A stretch of 64,000 nucleotides of DNA from contig WGMM01000002.1 in NCBI GenBank assembly GCA_016125085.1, forward strand, positions 124,001 to 188,000, in the 5' to 3' direction. The position numbers were made by a program, and so were the translations under genes. The notes under the pieces were generated by a model, which was not told the origin of the DNA, did not search any database, and saw nothing but the letters and a program-made list of their open reading frames with translations. The number at the start of each line of letters is the position of its first letter. Within the stretch, counting starts at the first letter, position 1. The DNA comes from a bacterium (GTDB lineage: Bacteria; Planctomycetota; Planctomycetia; Isosphaerales; Isosphaeraceae). This document shows, piece after piece, positions 27,701-35,930 of this stretch.

Positions 27701-28701
27701 GCACGGCCGACTGGGAGATCGACCCCGCCCGCATCGCATATGCCGCGGGCACCGACGCCGGGGCCGCCCCGGTCGTCAAGCTCTTCGACACCAACAATGT
27801 CGAAGTGCTCGAAATCGTGCCCTTCGAGACATCCTTCAAGGGCGGTGTCCGCGTGGCCGTGGGCGACGTCAACGGCGACGGCTTCGAGGACGCCGCCGTA
27901 GTCAGCGGGCCGGGCCGGGTCACCGAAGTTCTCGTGTTCGACGGCCGCGACGGCCAGCTCATCAGCCGACAGGTGCCCTTCGGCCCGACTTTCAAGGGCG
28001 GCGGATTCGTGGCGGCGGGCGACGTGGACGGCGACGGCCGCGACGAGATCGTCGTCACCTCCGGTTCCGGTATCACGACTCGGCTCTTGGTCCTCGACGG
28101 ACAGACCGGCCAGCCGATTTTCGGCCGGACGGCTTTCCATCAAGGCTTTACGGGCGGGGCGACGGTGGCCACAGCTGACATCGACGGCGACGGCGACGCC
28201 GAGATCGTCGTCGGCGCTGGTGCCGGCGGCGGCGGCCGGGTGCGGGTTTTCGACGGTCGAACCGCCAGAGTTCTCAACACGTTCCAGGCTTTCGGCACCG
28301 GTTATCGCGGGTCGGTCGCTCTTACGGCCGGCGACCTGTTCGGTGACGTCCACGACGAGATCGTCGTAGGATCCTCTCCGATCCATGGATCAGGCTCACA
28401 AGCGACGACGATCATTCGCGCGTTCGACGGACGCGGCCGGCTGCTTTCGAGCATCCGTTCGGGCGGCACTTCCGGCAACGCTGGCCCACGGCTCGGTACC
28501 GCGCCCGATACGGCCAGGCCCGGCAAGCAAAACCTGCTCGTGAGTGGCGGCCCTGGCAGCTCGGGGGTCGAATCGTTCCGAATCGTGAACGTCTCGCCGT
28601 ATCCGAAACGTCCGTCGTACGTCTCGAACCTCGTGAGCGTCGTCTATCCACTGGGCAGCCCGAACGGGCCGGGCTTCTATCTCGGCGGACGTCAGGATTG
28701 A
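24745..28701 (+). CDS. Giant surface protein: GH64 (beta-1,3-glucanase)-like core plus FG-GAP repeats
   Basis: A 1318-aa protein. The N-terminus is basic and carries LDERVVLST near residue 45-53, a motif typical at the start of planctomycete surface proteins. Residues about 340-870 resemble GH64: FEFTNNSGQSPVFVAI, a DFVEFT strand with Glu472, TTQVDQVGIP with Asp492 (the two positions equivalent to the GH64 acid pair), VGITVSRSQLF, and a late HNDTV...YGFAYDDQGG. An Ig-like segment (about 892-980) follows, then four FG-GAP loops (DVNGDGFED, DVDGDGRDE, DIDGDGDAE, DLFGDVHDE). It may bind or cleave beta-1,3-glucan at the cell surface (inference). AGGA precedes the ATG; a terminator follows. Confidence 0.75.
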   Translation: MKNPSSRNEKRHQATTIFKHFQAGSKTRRKSGLAFHPGAERLDERVVLSTLVSTTVAGSSVNQTLANVVNNTSLGGLTVESTNGFSTAAPPNFLTLTNGGSPFATVSYITTSASNTAFQTLALPAGNSTVQLTSSTVVTQAARGQAAAGSPQQLSASPFVLSMTGSSSDFTPSGNLYVQGARGNYIISYTSVSDNGGNAQFQGCKIIGSFGALQASPFEDIVNAGAFIVQSVAPAGGQSTSINPSVINVQASVPNDPSQKYPFSLPVISAAGFAAATEKDPKYTLVYFSNGSMAVVSYTGIAPLSTGGYELTGCISQVAGTIGAYGATSGPTANVQWTSAAPIDFEFTNNSGQSPVFVAIAGQQIDPLTGIPTYGYLSPAGNGSNSGDLWRFQAFAGQTSVPTTMVFSTSDPAGAVKHLLIPNDPYKRLDSIRMIFSVGTPPSIPVNSGKPSFPAAGNPQDPNDSTTYDFVEFTERSSPNDGILFINTTQVDQVGIPFLMQTTPADSVKSSGVGITVSRSQLFYDFGQYVTQQFSGLTGTAATDAAQAFSSLTTPNRLLNPSDSITNPPNPQTPAAFESYFDAALTTFFKKYQQPGQSFRFQRDGYFFSGQTVTGFTPAPYSTSATNNGSGLLIPPNGNVPTSLVFSIGQSLSGPGVPSGATITGVSVDGSNVTTVTYSPAGTSQPAPATYTFTLPGTYTVLQLKETDSSWNVKQGGQQYQIYAPYFSNGSPYPAGFPASTTTPPIAPPWIAQVTAASSGLMVFGNLGAFADGSSQAVTGQISGTNASGQILLDIENSIVSAFNRGIANTVPAGTDVTSAWNDNTTFYPTPSQDGSNWSNFYAGFLHNDTVSVTAPGSSVGLAYGFAYDDQGGNDPTLVSYASKVAITLQPWTAATSIVVTPAQVKTVVGQTTQFTVTAYKDKDKKVVDTNYLGKIYFDPKEIADWLPASYQFTPADNGTKTFTFVPKSAGNIQAKVADLANRLSGTADWEIDPARIAYAAGTDAGAAPVVKLFDTNNVEVLEIVPFETSFKGGVRVAVGDVNGDGFEDAAVVSGPGRVTEVLVFDGRDGQLISRQVPFGPTFKGGGFVAAGDVDGDGRDEIVVTSGSGITTRLLVLDGQTGQPIFGRTAFHQGFTGGATVATADIDGDGDAEIVVGAGAGGGGRVRVFDGRTARVLNTFQAFGTGYRGSVALTAGDLFGDVHDEIVVGSSPIHGSGSQATTIIRAFDGRGRLLSSIRSGGTSGNAGPRLGTAPDTARPGKQNLLVSGGPGSSGVESFRIVNVSPYPKRPSYVSNLVSVVYPLGSPNGPGFYLGGRQD

Positions 28702-28774
28702 TCCGGCGGAGAACTTCGGTCGCATCGGGCCGAATCGAACCGGGCCCGATGCATGATCACTTCATCTCGACGAC

Positions 28775-28816
28775 GAAGCCCGCTGGATTTCCGGCGGGCT
28801 TCGCGGGTTTTCGTTT
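28775..28816 (+). terminator. Intrinsic terminator of the 1318-aa protein gene
   Basis: Nine-bp perfect stem GAAGCCCGC / GCGGGCTTC (28775-28783 with 28794-28802), loop of 10 nt, followed by GCGGGTTTTCGTTT. It lies 74 bp after the stop codon. Confidence 0.75.
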
Positions 28817-28857
28817 CGATGTTCAGCTCATCGATCGAGAGTATCGATCAGCTTAAA

Positions 28858-29211
28858 TCAGTAACGCGGCACGGCAGAGTCGACATCGGCGGACCAGGCG
28901 TCGATTCCGCCGTTGAGATTCAGAACGTTCACGACACCTCGCTCAGCCAGCCAGTTCGCGGCCACGAGCGACCTCATACCATGGTGGCAATAAACGACCA
29001 CAAAAGCATTTTCGCGGAGGGCCGAGTCCAGCTCGCCGACCCGTTCCATCAGTTCGCCGATCGGTATGAACAGGTCAACGACAGCACGGGCACCGTCGAT
29101 CGCGGCATATGCCCGCTCGTCGGGATTCCGGACGTCCAGCAGGATCACCTGGGCAGGTGAGCCGAGCATTTCGTCGAGATCACGCGGATCGATCCCCGTC
29201 ACGTTCGGCAT
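28858..29211 (-). CDS. Rhodanese-like domain protein
   Basis: A 117-aa single rhodanese domain: VILLDVRNPDE at residues 22-32 and the active-site loop CHHGMRS with catalytic Cys75. It would accept sulfane sulfur as a persulfide and pass it on. No signal peptide is seen with the chosen start (ATG 29211). The DUF3500 gene lies 69 bp upstream on the same strand. Confidence 0.88.
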   Translation of the reverse strand: MPNVTGIDPRDLDEMLGSPAQVILLDVRNPDERAYAAIDGARAVVDLFIPIGELMERVGELDSALRENAFVVVYCHHGMRSLVAANWLAERGVVNVLNLNGGIDAWSADVDSAVPRY

Positions 29212-29280
29212 GGTCTTAGATCTTCCGGAAACAATCATCGGCCGAACCACGGGTGAACGTGTTTCGGCCGCAAGAGGAAA

Positions 29281-30330
29281 TCACTTCTTGACGGAGTTGC
29301 CGAAGTCGCCCAGCATGCTGCGCCAGAAGGTGTGAATGTGGTTGGCCGTGTTCTGGGTGTTGTTGAACTCGATCAGGAACGTCGGCCCCTGCACGCGGAA
29401 GGCGTGGGGCTGAGTCCGGTCGGCCGGGCCCATCCAGGCGAATTTGACTTCGTCGGTACCGGCGGCGATGATCTCGCCGAGCCAGGCTTCGGCCACTTCG
29501 GCCGGCATTTCGCGGGCGAACGAGTGCACCAGGTTCTGCATCATCTTCTTTTGATCTTCGTCCAGCTCGCCGTAACCCAGGCCGACGGCGGCATCGGTCG
29601 GTGCCTGCGGCGCATTGGCCGAACGCACGTCCGAAGGAGCCTTGGCTTCGACAACCGCCTTCTTGGCCTGTTCAGGCGTAAGGGCCTGAAAGACACGCAG
29701 GGCGGCGTCTTCCAGATCGCCCAGCGTCCGCAGACCCTGGCGCGGCCCCTGGCGGACTTCCGCCGGATTGGCCCCGAAGAAGATCGGCGTGGCAGAGACG
29801 ATCTTGCCGTCTTCCACAGTCACGTTCATCGAAAGGTGGTGCCCTTCGAACCGCCAGCCCCACCGGCCCTGGGCGTTCGGATCGCCGAAGATCGAAACGA
29901 AGTAGAGTTCCGGATCCCGCACCGGCCCTGAGCCCTTTTCCTGATCCTTGAGGATCTGCTCCAGGCTCATGATCGTCGTGACCTTCTGGAAGCCCGACGA
30001 ACCGAGCCCGCTGGCGACCAGGCCGAAAGCCAGCGACCGCTGAGCAGGTGTCATTTCCTTGATGGAAAGGCCCTTACGTTCACGCGGGATGAAGTGCCAG
30101 TTGAGTCGTTCGGCGTCGTCGAACTTGAATGTGGCCTTTTGCTTCTGGGCGTCGTCCAGAGAGTCCAGGAACCGGTCGGCCGAGACGGCCATGCGGCTGC
30201 CGGGCGTCTGAGCCAGGGCCGAGATCCAGACGATTCCGCCGACGAGGGCCGTCGAAATCGCCAGAAGCCCGAAACTCAGCGGGAATCGTCGAACGCCAGC
30301 GGCATTCGCGGTGGCGGGTGATGTGCTCAT
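29281..30330 (-). CDS. DUF3500 domain-containing exported protein
   Basis: A 349-aa protein. A hydrophobic segment (residues 18-40) acts as signal or anchor; the mature part fits DUF3500: FDDAERLNWHFIPRERKGLSI, a GWRFEGHHLSMNVT strand near 160-173, and GPTFLIEFNNTQNTANHIHT near the end. The conserved His/Asp/Asn pattern suggests a binding or catalytic site, but no activity is assigned to this family. It precedes a rhodanese gene. A promoter can be proposed at 30485-30513. Confidence 0.85.
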   Translation of the reverse strand: MSTSPATANAAGVRRFPLSFGLLAISTALVGGIVWISALAQTPGSRMAVSADRFLDSLDDAQKQKATFKFDDAERLNWHFIPRERKGLSIKEMTPAQRSLAFGLVASGLGSSGFQKVTTIMSLEQILKDQEKGSGPVRDPELYFVSIFGDPNAQGRWGWRFEGHHLSMNVTVEDGKIVSATPIFFGANPAEVRQGPRQGLRTLGDLEDAALRVFQALTPEQAKKAVVEAKAPSDVRSANAPQAPTDAAVGLGYGELDEDQKKMMQNLVHSFAREMPAEVAEAWLGEIIAAGTDEVKFAWMGPADRTQPHAFRVQGPTFLIEFNNTQNTANHIHTFWRSMLGDFGNSVKK

Positions 30331-30484
30331 CGGCGGAAACTCCCTGGAATTGAGCAGGCGGCGTGACCGAAAAATCACGCAGTAAGGCAGGATGTGTGCG
30401 TCATCGGCCGGCGTGCATCCATCGATGGGCCGTTTCGGAATGATCGATTCCATGACGGCCGCCGGATACGAACCGGTTTCGTGC

Positions 30485-30513
30485 ATCCTAACGGGAAAGC
30501 GATCGAATGCCAA
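30485..30513 (-). promoter_or_regulatory. Putative promoter of the DUF3500 gene
   Basis: On the minus strand TTGGCA (30508-30513), 17-bp spacer, TAGGAT (30485-30490). The -35 lies inside the left copy of the 31-bp direct repeat. The leader to the ATG at 30330 would be about 150 nt. Confidence 0.5.
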
Positions 30514-30531
30514 ACGGTATGGTGATTTTTT
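30501..30531. repeat. 31-bp direct repeat, left copy (flanks toxin-antitoxin module)
   Basis: Perfect 31-bp match to 31239-31269, beginning GATCGAATGCCAAACGGTAT and ending in a T-run. The inner CCAAACGGTATGG is a near-palindrome (10 of 13 positions). The two copies enclose the BrnT module. Confidence 0.9.
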
Positions 30532-30641
30532 CGAGACTTGAATCAGAACCCTGAAGAAAAGACCATTTCCGCAAACAGAGACGATTATGCAAATCACGCA
30601 AGCGAGATCGAAATCGCCCGATCAAGCACTTCGTCGCGAGA

Positions 30642-30857
30642 TCAATGCGGTCGAACGTTCCTCATAAGCGTTCGCAATGCCTCGTTCACTTCTTCATCCG
30701 TCGGGAATGCTTTTCGAACGTCCGGCGCGAGCAAGGCAAGATTCGTCCCCTGACGAAATCGCTCGAAATACTTCCCACGCACGCCTCGTTTCAATACCGA
30801 AGCATCATATTCAGGTCGAAGATCGTCATCCTGTTCGTGAAGTTCATCCTTCTTCAT
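30642..30857 (-). CDS. Putative antitoxin partner of BrnT
   Basis: A 71-aa, charged protein. The core RPEYDASVLKRGVRGKYFERFRQGTNL followed by LAPDVRKAFPTDEEVNEALRTLM looks like a short antitoxin with a C-terminal ribbon-helix-helix-like region. The ATG at 30857 overlaps the end of the toxin gene by 14 bp. The toxin-first order matches brnT-brnA modules, although this antitoxin is not obviously BrnA. It should neutralise the toxin and repress the operon (inferred from family behaviour). An earlier ATG at 30893 is possible. Confidence 0.7.
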   Translation of the reverse strand: MKKDELHEQDDDLRPEYDASVLKRGVRGKYFERFRQGTNLALLAPDVRKAFPTDEEVNEALRTLMRNVRPH

Positions 30858-31116
30858 AGAGTTTTCTCTCTTTTCGGGTCGCGATCCTGGCACTGATCAG
30901 CCGGACGTAATCGCCACGGTCCGTATGCGAGACGACAAGCAGTTTACCTGATTGCGAATACCCGAACGTAAGAAACCTGTCTTCATCTGCAGAATGGTCG
31001 GGATCATGCCATGTGATCGAGAACGGATCGCCGAACACAGTAGCGGCCTCAGAAAACGCGACTCCATGCTTCTCGACGTTACGGACGGCTTTGGAATCAT
31101 CCCATTCGAACAGCAT
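30844..31116 (-). CDS. brnT: BrnT-family type II toxin (ribonuclease)
   Basis: A 90-aa protein with the full BrnT pattern: FEWDDSKAVRNVEKHGVAFSEA at the N-terminus, a central TVFGDPFSITWHDPDHSADEDRF, and the closing LISARIATRKERKLYE. BrnT is a RelE-fold ribonuclease that inhibits translation. The gene is first of a two-gene unit with its antitoxin (14-bp overlap). The module is lower in GC than its neighbours and is bounded by 31-bp direct repeats, consistent with horizontal acquisition. Confidence 0.9.
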   Translation of the reverse strand: MLFEWDDSKAVRNVEKHGVAFSEAATVFGDPFSITWHDPDHSADEDRFLTFGYSQSGKLLVVSHTDRGDYVRLISARIATRKERKLYEEG

Positions 31117-31238
31117 CGATTGACCGCATCGTACTGTGCAATCTGAACCTCCTGACTATTGTAGTTCTTCAATTCGTGAATTGATAGAGATGACTTTACG
31201 ACATTGTGCTCGCCTTGATTCGTCAGTCATCGTTCGGT

Positions 31239-31269
31239 GATCGAATGCCAAACGGTATGGTGATTTTTT
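31239..31269. repeat. 31-bp direct repeat, right copy
   Basis: Identical over 31 bp to 30501-30531; the sequences diverge immediately outside. It lies 123 bp upstream of brnT and 157 bp before the dehydrogenase start. Confidence 0.9.
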
Positions 31270-31425
31270 GCTGACGCGCTGGTATCGTTAACTCCCGGAC
31301 GTCGACTCCGAACGTCGCAACGCTCGCGGGCAAGCCAGGCCAGCAAAGCCGCACCGCGAACTTCATGGACCATCCGTAGAATTCCACACGCTGAAATCAT
31401 CCGTTCGAGGGAGATGGCAATCGTT

Positions 31426-32352
31426 ATGTCCTACGCATTCGCACCCGGGAAAACCCGTATCGGCTGGATCGGCACCGGTGTCATGGGCAGGTCGATGGTC
31501 GGCCACCTCATGGCCGCAGGTTACGAGGCGATCGTCTACAACCGAACGGCCTCGAAAACCGATGATCTGGTCGCTAAAGGTGCGAAACGGGGCGACACTC
31601 CCAAAGCCGTGGCCGAATCTTCGGACGTGATCTTCACGATCGTCGGCTACCCGAGCGACGTGCGAGAGGTTTACCTCGGAGCGGACGGCATTCTGGCCGG
31701 AGCGAAGCCCGGGGCCGTCGTCGTCGACATGACCACCAGCGAACCTTCGCTGGCGATCGAAATCTTCGAAGCCGCCAAGGCGAAAGGTGTCGCCTCGGTC
31801 GACGCGCCAGTCTCCGGCGGCGACATCGGTGCCCGTGAAGCCCGGCTTTCGATCATGATCGGTGGCGATAAGCCTGTCGTCGACGCCCTTGACCCGCTGT
31901 TTTCGATCATGGGCAAGACGATTGTCCATCAGGGCGGCCCCGGAGCCGGCCAGCACACCAAGATGGCCAACCAGATTCTGATCTCCACGAACATGATCGG
32001 CGTGTGCGAGGCCCTGCTCTATGCCTACAAGGCCGGGCTCGACCTCGAAACGGCCCTGAAATCGGTCGCCCCGGGCGCCGCCGGCAGCTGGAGCCTCTCG
32101 AACCTCGGCCCCCGCATGATCGCCGGCAATTTCGACCCCGGCTTCTTCGTCGAACACTTCATCAAGGATATGGGAATCGCCCTGGCCGAATCGAAGCGCA
32201 TGGGCCTGGCCATGCCGGGCCTCGCTCTGGCCGAACAGCTTTACCGCGCCGTCGCAGCCCAGGGCATGGGCAAATTCGGCACGCACGCCCTTTTGCTCGC
32301 CCTGGCCCAGCTTTCGAACGTGAACTGGCCGACGGATCCTCGCCAGAAATGA
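31426..32352 (+). CDS. NAD(P)-dependent beta-hydroxyacid dehydrogenase
   Basis: A 308-aa member of the 3-hydroxyisobutyrate / tartronate-semialdehyde reductase family: Rossmann motif [12 protein letters not shown] near residues 13-24, substrate loop [11 protein letters not shown] near 125-135, and the catalytic lysine in the [11 protein letters not shown] motif near 165-175. It interconverts a beta-hydroxyacid and its semialdehyde. ATG 31426 is preferred because GAGGGAG abuts the earlier ATG at 31414; either is possible. No clear pathway partner is adjacent. Confidence 0.9.
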   Translation: MSYAFAPGKTRIGWIGTGVMGRSMVGHLMAAGYEAIVYNRTASKTDDLVAKGAKRGDTPKAVAESSDVIFTIVGYPSDVREVYLGADGILAGAKPGAVVVDMTTSEPSLAIEIFEAAKAKGVASVDAPVSGGDIGAREARLSIMIGGDKPVVDALDPLFSIMGKTIVHQGGPGAGQHTKMANQILISTNMIGVCEALLYAYKAGLDLETALKSVAPGAAGSWSLSNLGPRMIAGNFDPGFFVEHFIKDMGIALAESKRMGLAMPGLALAEQLYRAVAAQGMGKFGTHALLLALAQLSNVNWPTDPRQK

Positions 32353-32409
32353 ATTTCGCCTGAATTCAAGGCCCGTTCGCCGTCGGAAAGCACCGGGAGA
32401 CTTCGCATC

Positions 32410-33744
32410 ATGCCGCTCGCTTCGGATTCTTCGATTCCCTTTCGCCGGTCGTTCCGCCTGATGCTGGGGCTCGCGTGCCTGTCGGCCTTCCTCGGCTCGG
32501 CCCGGGCCGACTTGCTCGTCGGTTCGGCCAAACGTGTCCTCACGCCCGAGCCGCTCCTGCCCGTTTCCGGCGGCCTCGGCGTTCCGAAACCGACGAAAGA
32601 GAAAAAAGGCGACATCACGGCCCGGGCCGTCGTTTTCCGCAAGGGCGACACCACCGTCGCCGTCGTCGGCCTGGACCTGCTCGGGTTTCCCGGCGTCCTG
32701 GCTGAACGGGTCCGTGCCAGGGTGCCGGCGATCCCTTCACGCAACATCCTGATCGGCTCCACCCACACCCACAGCGCACCGGACGCATATGCCTTCCCCG
32801 ACGGCAAGGGCGGCCATACGGGTGACCTGAAGTTCATCGACTCGGTCGTCGACAAAACGGCCGAAGCCATCGCCGAAGCCCTGGCGAACCTCAAGCCCGC
32901 ACACCTCAAAATCGCCACCGGCGAAGCCCAGGGCAAAATCGCCTATAACTATTATGCCCCTGACCTTTACGACCGCCGCATGAGCGTCGTCCAGGCCGTT
33001 TCGCCCGCCGACGGCAAGCCACTGGCCACGCTCGTCAATTACGCCATTCACCCGGAAGTGCTGGGTAACGAAGTCGGCATCCTCAGCCCCGACTGCATCG
33101 GGCCCATGTATGACCGGATCGAAAAAGAGACCGGCGGCATGGCGATCTTCATGAACGGGGCCCAGGGTGGCATGATCACGGCCGATAACCGCGATCTGGC
33201 CGCTCTCAAGGACGCCCAGAAGGGCTACTGGGACGACCACCGCCGCTGGGACGAATGCGAACGCATCGGCAACCTTATGGCGAAAGAAGCCTTGCGGCTC
33301 GTCGGGCCAGCCCCCGTGCAGAAGGATCCGGCACTTTTCTGCGGCTCCATCGACGTCCGGTTCCCGGTCGATTCCGACATCCTCTGGGCCGTCATCAACC
33401 ATTCGCCGCTGAAATATCCGCATAACGCCGACCGGTCGATCGACGCCCGCGTCAATCTCGTCAATCTCGGCGACGCCCAGATTCTGACGATCCCCGGCGA
33501 AGCCCTGCCCAATATCGGCTTCTACCTGAAGCGCAAAATGAAGGGCACGCACAACATGCTCTTCGGCCTGACCAACGAGGCCTTCGGCTACATCCTGACC
33601 AAGGTCGACTTCAAGAGCTTCCCCCGGTACGACTACGTCTCGCGCACCTCGCTCGGCGAAATGACGGGCGAGATTCTGATCGAAAAATCGCTCGAATTCG
33701 TGAACCGGTCCCCCCTCCCCGACCAGCCGGCGAAAAAACCATGA
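32410..33744 (+). CDS. Secreted neutral/alkaline ceramidase-like hydrolase (N-terminal domain type)
   Basis: A 444-aa exported protein: signal peptide at residues 15-36, then the pattern of the neutral/alkaline non-lysosomal ceramidase N-terminal domain. ADLLVGSAKRVLTP opens the domain, ILIGSTHTHSAPD near 115 supplies a zinc-binding HTH, and LVNYAIHPEVLGNE near 210 supplies a further His. The C-terminal ceramidase domain is absent, as is usual in planctomycete versions, whose substrates are unknown. Its stop overlaps the ATG of a second, related gene by 4 bp. Confidence 0.85.
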   Translation: MPLASDSSIPFRRSFRLMLGLACLSAFLGSARADLLVGSAKRVLTPEPLLPVSGGLGVPKPTKEKKGDITARAVVFRKGDTTVAVVGLDLLGFPGVLAERVRARVPAIPSRNILIGSTHTHSAPDAYAFPDGKGGHTGDLKFIDSVVDKTAEAIAEALANLKPAHLKIATGEAQGKIAYNYYAPDLYDRRMSVVQAVSPADGKPLATLVNYAIHPEVLGNEVGILSPDCIGPMYDRIEKETGGMAIFMNGAQGGMITADNRDLAALKDAQKGYWDDHRRWDECERIGNLMAKEALRLVGPAPVQKDPALFCGSIDVRFPVDSDILWAVINHSPLKYPHNADRSIDARVNLVNLGDAQILTIPGEALPNIGFYLKRKMKGTHNMLFGLTNEAFGYILTKVDFKSFPRYDYVSRTSLGEMTGEILIEKSLEFVNRSPLPDQPAKKP

Positions 33745-35930
33745 ATCGATTGAGCTTCACCCTGGCGGCGATCGCTTCGGCCGTCCTTCTGGTGACTTTC
33801 CCGATCGAAGCCCAGGCCGGGCAACTCAAGGCCGGCGCTGCAGCGATCGACGTTTCGCCGCCGAAATTCCCCGTGATCGTCAACGGCGGTTTCCTTCAGG
33901 CGATCGGCAGCAAGAATCTGGACCGGCTCCATTCCCGGGCGTTCGTGCTGGATGACGGATCGACGAAGCTGGCGATCGCAGTCGTCGACAGTTGCATGAT
34001 GCCCCGGGACCTGCTCGACAAAGCCAAGGAAATCGCTTCGAAAGCCACCGGTATTCCGGTCGACCGGATGATGATCTCGGCCACCCACACCCACACGGCT
34101 CCTTCGGCCATGTGGGCCCTGGGCACGCCGCCGGACGAAGATTACGTCGCCTTCCTGCCCGGCAAGATCGCCGAAAGCATCATCGCCGCGCACGGGAAAT
34201 TGCAGCCCGCCCGTATCGGCTTCGCTTCGGTCGACGACTACTCCCACACCCACAACCGTCGCTGGATCCGCCGGCCCGACAAGATGGTCCAGGACCCGTT
34301 CGGCAAAGCCACGGGCCGGGCCCACATGCATCCGGGCTATCAGAACCCGGAAGCCGTCGGCCCTTCCGGCCCCGTCGACCCGGGCCTTTCGGTGGTTTCG
34401 ATCCAGACACCCGCCGGTAAGCCGATCGCCCTGATGGCCAATTACTCGATGCACTATTTCGGCATCGGGCCGGTCTCGGCCGATTACTTCGGCAAGTTCG
34501 TGACGGCCATCGCCGGCAAGATCGGGGCCGGCAGTGATCCTGCTTTCGTCGGCATCATGTCGCAAGGCACCAGTGGCGACCTGCACTGGATGGATTATTC
34601 GAAACCCAAGACCGACATGACGATCGACCGCTACGCCGAAGAAGTCGCGGCGAAGGCCTTCGAAGCCTATGGCAAAATCGCATATCGCGATGACATTTCG
34701 CTCGCCATGGCCGAAACCGTACTGAACTTCGTTCGCCGTACTCCGGATGCCGCCCGGCTGCAATGGGCAAAAGACCTGAAATCGAAGATGACCGGACCGG
34801 TGCCGAAAAGCGTGCCGGAAGTCTATGCTTGCGAAGCGATCGCGCTGGACGAAGACCCCCGGCGCGAATTGAAATTGCAGGCGATTCGCATCGGCGAAAT
34901 CGGCATCGCGGCCATCCCCAATGAGGTCTATGCCCTCACGGGCTTGAAGATCAAGGCCATGAGCCCCCTGCCCGCAACTTTCAATATCGAGCTGGCAAAC
35001 GGTGCCGAGGGTTACATCCCGCCCCCCGAGCAGCACGCCCTGGGCGGTTACACGACCTGGCCTGCCCGTACGGCCGCCCTGGAAGTCCCTGCGGAAACGA
35101 AAATCACCGAAGCGATAGTCACGCTTCTGGAAAAGGTTTCGAACAAGCCCCGCCGGCCGATGAAAGCTCCTCTTCGACCCATCGACGATATCTTGCTGAA
35201 GCTCGACCCGGTCGGTTACTGGCGACTCGAAGAGACCGGCGAAATGAAGGTTGTGGATGAGTCCGGCAACGAAAATCATGGGTTGTATCTGGATGGAATC
35301 GCACGCTACTTGCCGGGCCCACAATGGCAGGAATCGCCGAACCCTGATGCGATCAATCGCGCCGTTCATCTCGCTGGCGGAAAGATCGTCGTTCCTGTCT
35401 TGAGAAAACAGGATTTCGCAAAGAGAACGAGTGAGTCCACGATCTCGTTCTGGATTCGCCCTGGCGTTCCCTGCGATTCGTTCGAAAAACCCATCAACCT
35501 GATCGACGCAGGAAGTTCATTCCGAATCGGCTTGAAGGGTGGTGGCGGCAACAACGCCGGCAAAATCTTCGCGAACCTCGGCTCGAAAGAAATCGTGTCG
35601 ACAGCCAGGGCCACTCCCGGAGCATGGATTCATGTCGTCCTGACTCAAACGAAGAAATCCATGACACTCTACGTCAACGGTAGCCGGGCAGACGAATACG
35701 CATGGCCGATGGAATCCGCTCCACAAATTTCGTCGAATCTCGCCATCGGCAGTTTTGCTTCGTACCCTACGCGAGAATTGTCGATCAACGCGGTGACCCG
35801 TGGCGAAGTCAAATTCGATACGAACTACGAAGGCAAAATGGATGACATCGCCGTCTTCGACCGAGCCCTGACCGCCGACGAAGTCAAATCCATCTACCGC
35901 AAGCCCGTCCCGTTCGAAGGCGAACAGTGA
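33741..35930 (+). CDS. Ceramidase-like hydrolase fused to a LamG domain
   Basis: A 729-aa exported protein: signal peptide 1-26, ceramidase-type domain (about 28-470) with LKAGAAAIDVSPPKFPV, ISATHTHTAPSA near 115 and MANYSMHYFG near 235, and a C-terminal LamG/concanavalin-like domain (about 490-720: VGYWRLEETG, VVDESGNENHGLYL, STISFWIRPG, MTLYVNGSRADEY). The C-terminal part is visibly more AT-rich than the rest, suggesting recent acquisition of the LamG module. It overlaps the upstream paralogue by 4 bp; the two may be exported together for lipid or glycan hydrolysis (inference). Confidence 0.87.
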   Translation: MNRLSFTLAAIASAVLLVTFPIEAQAGQLKAGAAAIDVSPPKFPVIVNGGFLQAIGSKNLDRLHSRAFVLDDGSTKLAIAVVDSCMMPRDLLDKAKEIASKATGIPVDRMMISATHTHTAPSAMWALGTPPDEDYVAFLPGKIAESIIAAHGKLQPARIGFASVDDYSHTHNRRWIRRPDKMVQDPFGKATGRAHMHPGYQNPEAVGPSGPVDPGLSVVSIQTPAGKPIALMANYSMHYFGIGPVSADYFGKFVTAIAGKIGAGSDPAFVGIMSQGTSGDLHWMDYSKPKTDMTIDRYAEEVAAKAFEAYGKIAYRDDISLAMAETVLNFVRRTPDAARLQWAKDLKSKMTGPVPKSVPEVYACEAIALDEDPRRELKLQAIRIGEIGIAAIPNEVYALTGLKIKAMSPLPATFNIELANGAEGYIPPPEQHALGGYTTWPARTAALEVPAETKITEAIVTLLEKVSNKPRRPMKAPLRPIDDILLKLDPVGYWRLEETGEMKVVDESGNENHGLYLDGIARYLPGPQWQESPNPDAINRAVHLAGGKIVVPVLRKQDFAKRTSESTISFWIRPGVPCDSFEKPINLIDAGSSFRIGLKGGGGNNAGKIFANLGSKEIVSTARATPGAWIHVVLTQTKKSMTLYVNGSRADEYAWPMESAPQISSNLAIGSFASYPTRELSINAVTRGEVKFDTNYEGKMDDIAVFDRALTADEVKSIYRKPVPFEGEQ

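Noticed and set aside
28753..29160. 135-codon plus-strand frame over the rhodanese gene
   Set aside because: Antisense to the rhodanese with catalytic loop; starts inside a terminator.
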